Origin: Flavobacterium gyeonganense
GTDB lineage: Bacteria; Bacteroidota; Bacteroidia; Flavobacteriales; Flavobacteriaceae
NCBI RefSeq assembly: GCF_029625295.1
Contig: NZ_CP121112.1
Coordinates: forward strand, 4,588,001-4,652,000
DNA length: 64,000 bases
Direction of reading: 5' to 3'
In this document: positions 26,134 through 34,671 of the stretch, piece by piece
Layout of the letters: every line of letters begins with the position of its first letter
Numbering within the stretch: the first letter of the stretch is position 1
The notes under the pieces: generated by a model
Databases searched by the model: none
What the model saw: the letters and a program-made list of their open reading frames with translations, nothing else
What the model was told of the DNA's origin: nothing
Position numbers and translations under genes: made by a program

Positions 26134-26220
26134 TTAAATTAAAAGTAACCCCTTACTTCTATAAGAATTACTTTTTGCAATACAAGAGTCCTTAGGATTG
26201 GCGTTCACAGGACTCTTTTA
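26134..26220 (+). ncRNA. Candidate small RNA of about 85 nt
   Basis: It begins 5-7 nt after a consensus promoter. It contains a first hairpin with a CCCC tetraloop (26143-26148 with 26153-26158) and ends in a perfect 9-bp hairpin (26184-26192 with 26209-26217, 16-nt loop) followed by T. No ORF is present. Promoter, internal stem and terminator-like hairpin in the right order within 125 nt make a transcribed RNA plausible. Family not recognised. Confidence 0.5.
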
Positions 26221-26760
26221 CTCACTCTAAAAAGATGCCAAAACAGTTAACATTTGTTAAAAATCCTTAATATTCAACATTTATAACAGACATAATCGGC
26301 AAAATGTAAATATTTATCGATAAAATGACTAAATTACTATAAAAAATAAATGGCAGGGACACAATGCAAAATGTGACAATATGTCGTTTTTTTTACGGTT
26401 TTCCATAAAAAAATATGCCAGTGTGTCAATTATAGCAACATAACTAATATGCAAATGGCACTTATTACTTTCATTTACAAAACCCTTTTTTTCTTTTAAA
26501 GTTTATCCATTAATATTTTTTTCAATATTACCTCGGTTTTTTTTTACAAAATTTTTAAAAGGACTTTTTTGATTTATTCCAATATCAAGGAAAAATAAAA
26601 ACATAGCAAAGAAGAGTACTTTAAATTATCTGCGAAAAACATCATGCTATATATTCTTTTGTGAAATTGTATACAAACCATCCACAATTTATCACAAAAG
26701 CAATATCATGAATTCAAATTCTATTAATGATATTACAAAAACAAACAACACGTATTTATA
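26221..26760. other. AT-rich intergenic region, no gene seen
   Basis: Part of a 1-kb gene-free stretch upstream of the exported protein. The main feature is an imperfect inverted repeat at about 26657-26698 (TTTTGTGA ... TCACAAAA), a possible operator or hairpin. Confidence 0.35.
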
Positions 26761-26764
26761 CCTA

Positions 26765-26794
26765 TTTAGGTTGCTTTTTTTTTATATATTTTTG
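26765..26794 (+). promoter_or_regulatory. Promoter-like element for the exported protein
   Basis: TATTTTTG at 26787-26794 is a full match to TAnnTTTG; TTTA at 26765-26768, 18 nt upstream, is a one-mismatch -33 element. Predicted 5' leader about 115 nt. Confidence 0.4.
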
Positions 26795-26917
26795 AAATGT
26801 ATTACACTGTATTTTAAACAAATACAACATAGAAACAATTATCATTACAATTATACCTAAGTTTAAATTTCATTAAGAGAATTATAAATAAGAAGTGAAA
26901 AATTTTATCTCAATAAT

Positions 26918-28018
26918 ATGAAAAAACATATTTTACTTGTTATCCTCCTGATTTTTTCGTCATCTGTGAAAACAATTGCCAATAATATGACTACTATCGA
27001 TCCTTTTGAAGGTTTCAAGATTATGTCACTTCCCCGAGAAAACGTTCCTATTGGTGCTTTATGGAACCTTTCTTTAGGTCCAATAGGTACAGGAGTTGGT
27101 CCCGAATTTCTTCAGAATTCAAAATCATTTAGTAGTTTTAATCAAATTACCGATAAAAATTTTTCTGATTCAATCAATTTGGGTTTGCAAAATTATATGA
27201 CATTAAATGGTCGATATAGTGCTAATAATAAAAGTCAGTTCAAAGTTGAAGATGTAAGTATTGTCACTTTAAATTCAACTGATGTCCTTAAGAATTCTAT
27301 TGGACAATATATTGTTTACGAAGCAATCAAAATATCTAAAATCAGTGTCATCATTGAAAAAAATAAAGACTTAGAAATTAAAGCTAGTCTATTAAAACTT
27401 TTTAAAAACTTAGATATCACGAATGAAACTGAAGTAAAAAACGAAAAGAAACTTGAAATGACAGGAGTTGATCTATATATTGCTTATAGAATTGTTAAAG
27501 TTGAGAAGGCAAAAAGTTATAAAGAAAAATTAAAATTTACAAGTGAAGGTTATTCAGGCAATGGATTTGTCAAATTATCAAGTTCATATAGTTCTGAAAC
27601 GGATAATGTTGTAGTTCAAATGTGTCCTTGCTCTATACAAAAGTGTATGGGCATGGCGTCACAAAATAATAATGATAACAATTATGGTCAGCTTCTATCA
27701 AAATGTGCTGTTGAAAAAGGATACGACTTTACTGTTATTTTTAAAAACCGAATCAACGTAAAAACCGGTACACCTGAAGAATTTAAATTCAAAGTGTTTT
27801 CAGGAGCTGAGATTAGAAATATTAATATGCCATTATACTCAATTTCAACTTCAGAAGGTTTAGAAGTTTCCTATTTAAATTTAGACAATATCATTTTCGC
27901 ACCAATTTCTGGAACATTAATTTACATGCTGATAGATAGAAATTATAGGAAAGCAAATATATTTACAACCAAAGTTAAATTTACTAACTTTGTGCCAGAT
28001 TCGGCCGCGGGATGGTAA
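26918..28018 (+). CDS. Exported protein of unknown function
   Basis: 366 residues with a clear signal peptide (MKKHILLVILLIFSSSVKTIA, cleavage after about residue 21). The mature part is beta-rich and soluble-looking, with a Cys cluster MCPCSIQKCMG around residue 238-248 plus one further Cys (SKCAVEKGY), possibly disulfides. No lipobox, no T9SS tail, no family recognised. Flanked by 1 kb of non-coding DNA before and a transposase fragment after; it is the only secreted protein in the defence island and may be a passenger gene. Confidence 0.55.
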   Translation: MKKHILLVILLIFSSSVKTIANNMTTIDPFEGFKIMSLPRENVPIGALWNLSLGPIGTGVGPEFLQNSKSFSSFNQITDKNFSDSINLGLQNYMTLNGRYSANNKSQFKVEDVSIVTLNSTDVLKNSIGQYIVYEAIKISKISVIIEKNKDLEIKASLLKLFKNLDITNETEVKNEKKLEMTGVDLYIAYRIVKVEKAKSYKEKLKFTSEGYSGNGFVKLSSSYSSETDNVVVQMCPCSIQKCMGMASQNNNDNNYGQLLSKCAVEKGYDFTVIFKNRINVKTGTPEEFKFKVFSGAEIRNINMPLYSISTSEGLEVSYLNLDNIIFAPISGTLIYMLIDRNYRKANIFTTKVKFTNFVPDSAAGW

Positions 28019-28095
28019 ATATTATTAATTTAAGTATTCTGTCACATCTACCACATCAATTCGAAAGAAATTAGAAATGACTGATTACTCTTTCT

Positions 28096-28305
28096 CTATC
28101 TTCTTTTGGTCAAAAGAAAATCGACTGTTCTACCAGATTTATCCACAATCCTATATAAATAACACCAAATACCTTTAACTTTTATATAGGTTTCATCCAT
28201 TCTCCAGCTCACTCCCTCTCTGTTCTTTATCTTTTTTACCTGAAATTCGATTATTAGGCATTCATTTAATATTTTTTTTGAGCCTCTAAAGAAAATATGT
28301 CACGT
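28096..28305 (-). pseudogene. IS6-family transposase fragment
   Basis: Translation of the minus strand gives SWRMDETYIKVKG followed by YLYRIVDKSGRTVDFLL and KRR, the first catalytic Asp region of IS6/IS240-type DDE transposases (usual form WRMDETYIKVKG.W.YLYRAVDK). The frame stops at 28096 right after this segment and upstream at about 28308, so only about 65 of the usual 230 or so codons remain. No terminal inverted repeats seen. Confidence 0.75.
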
Positions 28306-28337
28306 ACAGATGCGACAAAACCTTCAGGAATGCAAAT

Positions 28338-29561
28338 CTAAATTTCTTTTATTCGGATTTTAATCTCAGCCCATTCGAACATTGGTTTTCCATAAAAACT
28401 ATATATATCAAATACATCTAGGGGGGCTTTATAAAAATCTACAGCAATTAGAGGCATACTCCTTAGCATGCAGTATCTTTCTATATAGTTTTCTTTTTGA
28501 TTGCCATTGAGAGGCTTCAGCCAAGGCTGGCCCATAACAGAAACTGCATTATAAAATAAAAGAATCTGCTCATGGGCCGTAAGCTGCGAACGTAAACTTG
28601 AAACATACTTGTACTTTTCCTCTTGTTTTATGAGCTTATAATGCTGTTCATCAACAAACTTCACAATTTGAAAAAGATGCCTAAAATAATGCCCCAGCCT
28701 TCTTAAATGCCCCGTTCCCAAGCTGTAGTGTTTCTTCCAGACAAGCTCCCCTAACTTTGTCTTAAAAATTATTGTTTTTTCGTTTTTATTGGACTCAATC
28801 TGTTCTTTAAGCACTTTGTGAGCCTTCTCTACAAAATCCTCATGTTTTTTAACTACCAGATCTTTTACCATTGGGGTAGATTTTTCTCCCGCACCAAAGA
28901 AAAAGGTAAGATACGCAATATTGTAAAGCGCATCATCACTTAAAGTTTCATGTGGATTCGATGAATTTATATCTGAAAAAAGTTTATAAAAAAGTTTCAG
29001 TTCATCAAGCATATGGATAAATACTTTCCTTCCTCTTATTCCATTCACCTCGATACTGTTTACATTATCCCTGTGAATTGTCATCATTGTATGAAAACGC
29101 GATTCAAAAAGATTGATGCGGCTTCGAATATCTTGCAACATAATGTTATGCTGCTGGCGTTCCTGTCCATCATAAAATTGCTTCTGCCTGTCTAGAAATT
29201 CTTTATCCTGATGTTCCTTCTCTTCATTTCTCCTTTCCTCTTCCTTTAATCTTTGCGTTCTTTCATCTCGTAATAATATTCCAAACTGCCTTCTCTGTTC
29301 AATATTTGCGTCATATTGCGCCCAGAAAGCCAGAAAAGTCAATCCCACACCGATCAACCCAACAATCGGCCCTAAAATACCTCCCAGAGCATCTCCAATC
29401 TCATTAGCATCAGTTACCTCTAGTCCAATTATAGACCATTCGGTTATAATTTTCGGCACAAAACCAATAAAGAGGACTGCCAATAGTAAAACAATGACAC
29501 CCCAGCGTAGTATTTTTTTTGCGGCTACATATTTAGCCTCAGGTTCATTTTCAAAATCCAT
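28338..29561 (-). CDS. AbiC-like putative phage abortive infection protein
   Basis: 407 residues. Two N-terminal membrane segments (residues 18-40 and 58-82, the second GGILGPIVGLIGVGLTFLAF) are followed by a charged coiled coil (about 88-140, rich in Glu/Arg/Gln) and a soluble helical domain. Conserved blocks GHYFRHLFQIVKFV and YVSSLRSQLTAHEQILLFYN match the putAbiC family, whose members abort infection when phage enters. Mechanism in the family is not established. Single gene, no operon partner visible; it closes the defence-rich half of the window. Confidence 0.8.
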   Translation of the reverse strand: MDFENEPEAKYVAAKKILRWGVIVLLLAVLFIGFVPKIITEWSIIGLEVTDANEIGDALGGILGPIVGLIGVGLTFLAFWAQYDANIEQRRQFGILLRDERTQRLKEEERRNEEKEHQDKEFLDRQKQFYDGQERQQHNIMLQDIRSRINLFESRFHTMMTIHRDNVNSIEVNGIRGRKVFIHMLDELKLFYKLFSDINSSNPHETLSDDALYNIAYLTFFFGAGEKSTPMVKDLVVKKHEDFVEKAHKVLKEQIESNKNEKTIIFKTKLGELVWKKHYSLGTGHLRRLGHYFRHLFQIVKFVDEQHYKLIKQEEKYKYVSSLRSQLTAHEQILLFYNAVSVMGQPWLKPLNGNQKENYIERYCMLRSMPLIAVDFYKAPLDVFDIYSFYGKPMFEWAEIKIRIKEI

Positions 29562-29701
29562 TGGGTTAAGTTAGTTGGTTCAATTTCGAAACTTAAACAA
29601 ATTAGCAACAACATAAAATCTGGAATTCCAGCCGATGCGCTAATATATTATTTAATTATAATGGATAAATATAATACTTACTTCTTCTTATTTTTCAAAT
29701 C

Positions 29702-29792
29702 TGTTTAAAAATTTCAGCAGAAAATACATACCTCTCCAAATTTTGATTGTAATAATCTCTACATTATTATATAACTTTAACAAAAAAATGAA
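29702..29792 (+). repeat. Repeat family E, copy 1 (left of the fructan PUL)
   Basis: About 90 bp similar to 45839-45922, sharing GTTTAAAAA, CCAAATTTTGATT, AATAATCTC and ATTATTATATAA in the same order and spacing. No coding potential. Confidence 0.5.
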
Positions 29793-29839
29793 AGTGATTA
29801 CTTTTGTGCTACAAAACATAAATCTCATAAAGTAATTCA

Positions 29840-30128
29840 TAGAGCCAAATAAAGACAATCCTGCCTTAACTTAAAACATTATTTTAAAATCCTCCATAAA
29901 ATTTGTAAATTTATATATTCGTTTAATGCCATGAATCAATTGAGTTTCTATAATTTTTACATCAATCCCCAACAGGACATCTAAACCAAAATTACATAGC
30001 CAATGGAAGACAGACACTACATATAGAAAGCCAATTTCTTCAAATCATCCAAAAATGATGTTGTAATTTGTCCTGTCCCTGTCACTCTTAAAAAAACGTT
30101 AAAACATGAGTTTTAGCGTTTTTTTATG
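29840..30128 (+). repeat. Intergenic repeat family copy B (candidate ncRNA) with terminal hairpin
   Basis: Same core as copies A and C (core about 29955-30085). It ends in its own long hairpin (about 30090-30126) whose 3' arm merges into seven T; this hairpin has no sequence similarity to those of the other copies. A one-base difference after the conserved ATG (29931) breaks the short ORF seen in copies A and C, which argues that the repeat is not conserved for coding. Confidence 0.65.
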
Positions 30129-30283
30129 CTTTTTCACATAATTTAACCCACTTTAACTTATAAATGTGAATGGTTTGTAAATCCAATTAAGTTAACTCAG
30201 CAGTATACAAACTATTTTTAAAACACTGTAAATATTGGTATTACAAAAAATCATTACCTTCATCTTAACATTAATTTAAGTTT

Positions 30284-30400
30284 ATGGAAATTGAAGAAAT
30301 CGCCAATGCACGTCCGGGAGCAGGATGATCAGTGGCTTGGGACATAGGCGGAGCCATGGAGGCTTTTGTAAGAGCTATGACTGTTGAATTGGCGTCTGGT
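30284..30400 (+). pseudogene. Possible short-chain dehydrogenase fragment
   Basis: The frame reads IANARPGAG, a stop, then GGAMEAFVRAMTVELASG. This resembles the segment around the active site of SDR enzymes (ARPGAG ... SKGA.EAFTRA.AVELA). Only about 38 codons, an internal stop, and no Tyr-x-x-x-Lys remain. Weak evidence. Confidence 0.3.
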
Positions 30401-30524
30401 TATCGATGGTGGGATTATCCATACAAAATCAGTTTACCTTCTTTCTTATTGGCTTATATTACTTTCCCAAAATCCAGTGTATATCCTGCATGTATTTGCT
30501 TCTAAATTTTATAATATTATGATA
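30401..30524. other. Intergenic remainder, no gene
   Basis: AT-rich sequence between the SDR-like fragment and a terminator; nothing recognisable. Confidence 0.3.
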
Positions 30525-30555
30525 AAAGCCTAATATCTAAAAGATATCAGGCTTT
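30525..30555. terminator. Intrinsic terminator, probably bidirectional
   Basis: A 14-bp stem with one A-C mismatch (30525-30538 with 30542-30555), AAA loop, flanked by A and T tracts. It lies 194 nt beyond the fructokinase stop and may end the fructan operon on the minus strand. Confidence 0.55.
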
Positions 30556-30748
30556 ACTTCAAAAAACAAATACTTAAATTAAGTAATTAAAACTTAAACA
30601 AAATTCGAAACTTACAGTATTTAATAAAATTCGGATTTTAAAAAATCATAAACCCCTCATAAGCGATATTAAACTTATTATTGTTAACAACACTAACTTC
30701 AAGAATTTTGGTTTAGACAACTCATATTCCATTTAAATTTCATAAAAG

Positions 30749-31654
30749 TTAAATTTTAATTTTTAACATCATTTTTTCAATTCTGGAAAACGAAATTTCA
30801 GGATTAGCTCCAGGAGATTCAGCCACTAATGCACCAACTGCACAAGCAAAATCAATTGAATACTGAGGGGCTTTTCCACTTAATAATGAAGCTATCAAAG
30901 CCGCCAGAAATGAATCTCCGGCACCTACGGTGTCAGCAACTTCAACAGGATATCCCCCATTTTCATAAATTCGGCCTTCCCACATTAGCAAAGCTCCGTG
31001 TTTACCTCTTGTTACACACATTCCCGTTACTTTGCTTCTTTCAGCTATCAAATTCATATTGTCTTCCAGACTTGTAAATGTCGAAGCCATAGCTGCAGTA
31101 ATTTCTAATAATTCCTCATCATTAAACTTTATAAAATCCGCTGACTGCATGAGGCGATCCAGCATTTCATACGAATAATGTGGTTTTCTTAAATTCACAT
31201 CAAAAACCTTGTAGACTTTTTTTTGAAGCATTTCTTCAAGTGCCAGTCTTGAAACGTTATCTCGGCAAACTAAACTGCCATAAATTAAAACATCGGCATT
31301 AGCAACTGAATTCCTCGCCAAATCATTCAATTCAATTTTATCCCATGCAGACGGGTAACTGATTTCATAACTTGCCGATCCGCGCTCGTTTAAGGTTACG
31401 TTGACCAAACCAGTTGGAAAATCTTCAGAAACTACAATTGTATCCGTTTCAAGTCCCAGTTGTTTCACTTGCTCTTTTATTGCTCTCCCGTCTTCATCAT
31501 TGCCTACACAGCTTATCATAGCTACTTCGCAACCCAGCGTTTTCATTCGCAAGGCTACATTCAATGGTGCTCCGCCAATCTTTTTTTCATTGGCAAAAAC
31601 ATCCCAAAGTACCTCTCCGTATGCCACCGCCTTAAGGTTTTTTCCGTTATTCAT
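30749..31654 (-). CDS. PfkB-family fructokinase
   Basis: 301-residue ribokinase/PfkB sugar kinase. N-terminal sugar-binding GEVLWDVF and GGAPLNVALR, C-terminal ATP/anion-hole signature VADTVGAGDSFLAALI with the catalytic Asp, plus GMCVTRGKHGALL. In a locus with two GH32 enzymes and a sugar porter the expected reaction is ATP-dependent phosphorylation of fructose to fructose 6-phosphate in the cytoplasm. Last gene of the minus-strand fructan operon, 23 nt after the GH32 lipoprotein gene. Length is normal for the family. Confidence 0.88.
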   Translation of the reverse strand: MNNGKNLKAVAYGEVLWDVFANEKKIGGAPLNVALRMKTLGCEVAMISCVGNDEDGRAIKEQVKQLGLETDTIVVSEDFPTGLVNVTLNERGSASYEISYPSAWDKIELNDLARNSVANADVLIYGSLVCRDNVSRLALEEMLQKKVYKVFDVNLRKPHYSYEMLDRLMQSADFIKFNDEELLEITAAMASTFTSLEDNMNLIAERSKVTGMCVTRGKHGALLMWEGRIYENGGYPVEVADTVGAGDSFLAALIASLLSGKAPQYSIDFACAVGALVAESPGANPEISFSRIEKMMLKIKI

Positions 31655-31677
31655 TCTAAAATATTTTATTATTGTTC

Positions 31678-33234
31678 TTATTCAGGCTGGGTTATCTGAA
31701 GATTTGAGATTGTGCTCGTTTGTCCTTCAGCAATTAAACCCCATTTGTTTTTGTCTCTTCCGTAAATGCGATTTGTGAGCGCTGCTTTTCCGTTTATGCA
31801 AACTACGACAACACTTCCTTCAGTAATTATTTCAACGTCATATTTTACATTCGTCTGAAATGCAAATGGTAAACGGGTTACTTCCTGCGAAGCCGAATTA
31901 TAACCGCTTATTTTACTATTAGCAATATCCAAAACCACTTTATAATAACTTCCTTTATCATTGGTATGAAAAACAAATCCAGTTGTTCCACTAGCTTTCG
32001 CTAAAGTAACTTCGGCTTTTATTTTGACTTTCTTTCCAAAACTTTTAAAAGTAACCATTGCTTTTTCTGTTTCTCCGGATAAAGAATAGGTTCCGTTATT
32101 GGCTGTTGCGTTGGCTGAAATCGCATCTACTTCTGCAGTAGCACTCTTTTTCGAAAATAAATCCTTAACCGACTTCGGCGACTGAGTTCCTAAAGTTCCA
32201 TCTGAATTCTGAGTTAATTCATGAATGACCATATTCCCCGCCCAATCTTTATTTCCTAAATCATTCTCAGGCGTTTTTCTGGCATTCCATCCAAAAACAT
32301 ATCTTTTATTTCCGTCAGAAGCCGTTTTTCCTGCGTAAAAGTATTCTCCATCAATTCTGTCATTTTCCGGTTTTGTCCATGGACCAGTTATTGATGATGA
32401 AATTCTGTAATGCGTTCCTTTATTGCCACTCCAATTCTCAGAAAAAATTAAATACCAATTGCTTCCCATTTTGAAAATATCCGCACATTCCATCATCAGA
32501 TAATTATCTTCAGGCGTTGTGGTATAAATTGGAGCTTGAACATCCCATTTTCCTGATGCAGGATCAGCGCTTGTAAAATGTAACAAAACGGCTTTTCTTC
32601 CAGGTTCTGTTTGTGTACTTACTAACATGGAATATTTTTTCAATTCATCATTATAAAACACATGCGGATCTCTGAAATCATAGTTGTAGTAGCCCGCCGG
32701 AGCTGTAATTTTAAAAGACGGAACTTTTGTCCAGTTTTTCAAATCACTGCTGGCTGCACATAACACACTTTCTCTTGCATTCGATTGTACAAAAGCCGGA
32801 GTTTCATTGTGCCCTGTGTAATAGAAATAATAAAGATTGCCCACTTTGACAACTGATCCTGTGCCAATAGCAAAATCAGGTTCAAGCGTTGTACCATATG
32901 GAATGGTTTGACCTTCATAAGTAAAATGTGCCAAATCTGTACTTTGATATTCATGAATATCATGAAATCCTTTTCCAGCAGGTTTATTTTGCGCATCGTG
33001 CAGAAAGTAAATATGGAATTTTCCGTTGTCGAAAAAAGGCATAATATCTCCGGTATAACCCGCACTGTAATATGGGTCGTTTGCGCCCATCCATTGCGCG
33101 GGCGGAACAGGAAAAACACTAGTTATTTCAGAATTTCCTCCTGAAATCGAACCTCCAATATACGTTTCATCCTGACTGCACGAAACCAGCGAAAAGAAAA
33201 CGAAGGCGATTGTTATTATATTTCTATATTTCAT
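31678..33234 (-). CDS. GH32 lipoprotein (levanase/fructanase type)
   Basis: 518 residues. Lipoprotein signal FFSLVSCSQDE with lipobox Cys. Five-bladed propeller with GDIMPFFDNGKFHIYFLHD (nucleophile Asp), YDFRDPHVFY (the RDP transition-state motif) and MMECADIF (acid/base Glu in EC). A C-terminal beta-sandwich follows (about 370-518). The first motif lacks the usual WMNDPNG form, as in the subgroup of GH32 with GD near the start. Probably surface-anchored and cleaving fructan outside the cell. Between the DUF4960 gene and fructokinase in the fructan operon. Confidence 0.87.
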   Translation of the reverse strand: MKYRNIITIAFVFFSLVSCSQDETYIGGSISGGNSEITSVFPVPPAQWMGANDPYYSAGYTGDIMPFFDNGKFHIYFLHDAQNKPAGKGFHDIHEYQSTDLAHFTYEGQTIPYGTTLEPDFAIGTGSVVKVGNLYYFYYTGHNETPAFVQSNARESVLCAASSDLKNWTKVPSFKITAPAGYYNYDFRDPHVFYNDELKKYSMLVSTQTEPGRKAVLLHFTSADPASGKWDVQAPIYTTTPEDNYLMMECADIFKMGSNWYLIFSENWSGNKGTHYRISSSITGPWTKPENDRIDGEYFYAGKTASDGNKRYVFGWNARKTPENDLGNKDWAGNMVIHELTQNSDGTLGTQSPKSVKDLFSKKSATAEVDAISANATANNGTYSLSGETEKAMVTFKSFGKKVKIKAEVTLAKASGTTGFVFHTNDKGSYYKVVLDIANSKISGYNSASQEVTRLPFAFQTNVKYDVEIITEGSVVVVCINGKAALTNRIYGRDKNKWGLIAEGQTSTISNLQITQPE

Positions 33235-33254
33235 TTTATTAAATTCAAAGTGAT

Positions 33255-34652
33255 TTATTTTGCCGCTAAATAATTGATACTATTTTGTGTTAGCAGTTTT
33301 ATGTTTGCAATAAACTCATTGGCCTGACTTGGCACACCGCTGCTATTGGTTTCATTGTACCAATCATAAGCTCCCATAGAAATAACAATTACATTTTTAT
33401 TTGTACTCGTGTTCGGGAATTCTGCAATTGTTACTCTTCCGTTCAGTTCATTATCCCAGGCTTCACTTGCCAGATTGGTTCCTCCTGTCTGGTTTCTCCA
33501 ACCTTCCCCATTATTGTATCCGCCCCATTCTGGTAAAAACCACCACGCTGTATGATTTAATCTGAAAGTTCCGCTTTGTAATAAATTGGCTTTTCCAGCT
33601 TCAAAAGTGGTTAAACCCTGAAAGATTGGATGACCTTCATGACCAACGAATGACATTCCCCACGAATTATCATCAACAAATCCGTTTGGAGGGAAATCAC
33701 CAAAAACATTATTCGGTCCTTTTCCTGATGGAACAATCCCTAATGCATCAACATATTGCGAAGCAAAAGAAGTCAAAAGCAGGTTTCCTCCATTTGTTCT
33801 GAAATTTTTCAATGCATTTGTAACCGCAGGATTATAAGCTACAGAAGGTAAATTTGTAGCCGAATCAAAGTGCCACCAAATCACATCGATATCACTTAAA
33901 TCGGCACCGTTTTGTATACTTTCGAAAGAAATATATTTAGCTCCCGGGAAATTATCAAATAACCAGTTTGATGCTGTAACTTCATCCATATTTGTGATTC
34001 CTGATCTTGTAGCCGCAGTTCCTAAAAACGCCACAGTTAATCCTGTTACCGGAACTCCGACATTTGCTGTATAATTAACGCTTTTTCCGTTTGATGTTAT
34101 TACAAAAGTAACTGCATTTGTAAAATCAACTGTTGCTCCTGAAGCCGGTGAAATCGTAACACCAGCAGTTGTTTCAATTACTGGTTTTAGTGCTGTCAAA
34201 TCTGTATTTTCAGGAAGCGTCATATTAATGGTTTTACTAATGTCGTTTACAGTCGCCGCAACACCGTTAATCGTAAAACTCTTAATCGGACTTAAAACGG
34301 TTGTGGTTACCGTATAATCTTTATATAAATTGCCATTAACCACTCTGAATTTTACCGGATTTGTAAAATTCATCGCCGAATTTAATTCCGGATTTGATGT
34401 TGCCCCTTCTACAAAAACAACTTCTGGTTTTATAGCTGTTATGTCAGATCCGTAAGGCATTACAACAGTAATTTTTCCTGTTGTCTGATCAATGCTTCCT
34501 GAAACTCCGTTTAGTTTGAAGGAAAGTACATTTGAAGGCGAACTCAAATCAAATCCGCCAGTTTCAAAATTATTTTCGCAGGCAGTAATCATAAAAATCA
34601 TTGCCAATATTATAGATACTTTGGTCCAATATTTATTTAAAGCTTTTTTCAT
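33255..34652 (-). CDS. DUF4960-type surface glycan-binding lipoprotein
   Basis: 465 residues with lipoprotein signal (ILAMIFMITACENN). Two Ig-like repeats near the N-terminus each follow the pattern of a SusE-like starch-binding fold (FKLNGVSGSI and FTINGVAATV). The C-terminal half has aromatic-rich segments (VIWWHFDSATN, NHTAWWFLPEWGG) matching the DUF4960 domain found after SusC/SusD in fructan loci. The glutamine-amidotransferase-like fold probably binds rather than cuts. Role: capture of fructan at the cell surface. 19 nt after SusD, same operon. Confidence 0.78.
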   Translation of the reverse strand: MKKALNKYWTKVSIILAMIFMITACENNFETGGFDLSSPSNVLSFKLNGVSGSIDQTTGKITVVMPYGSDITAIKPEVVFVEGATSNPELNSAMNFTNPVKFRVVNGNLYKDYTVTTTVLSPIKSFTINGVAATVNDISKTINMTLPENTDLTALKPVIETTAGVTISPASGATVDFTNAVTFVITSNGKSVNYTANVGVPVTGLTVAFLGTAATRSGITNMDEVTASNWLFDNFPGAKYISFESIQNGADLSDIDVIWWHFDSATNLPSVAYNPAVTNALKNFRTNGGNLLLTSFASQYVDALGIVPSGKGPNNVFGDFPPNGFVDDNSWGMSFVGHEGHPIFQGLTTFEAGKANLLQSGTFRLNHTAWWFLPEWGGYNNGEGWRNQTGGTNLASEAWDNELNGRVTIAEFPNTSTNKNVIVISMGAYDWYNETNSSGVPSQANEFIANIKLLTQNSINYLAAK

Positions 34653-34671
34653 ATTGCTGAATCTTTAAGGA

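Noticed and set aside
26657..26698. Strong terminator or operator
   Set aside because: The inverted repeat is imperfect with a two-base bulge and no known regulator is nearby; noted only as a possible operator.
30401..30480. Continuation of the SDR-like fragment as a longer gene
   Set aside because: After the first 38 codons the frame reads as unrelated aromatic-rich sequence with no match to the SDR fold.
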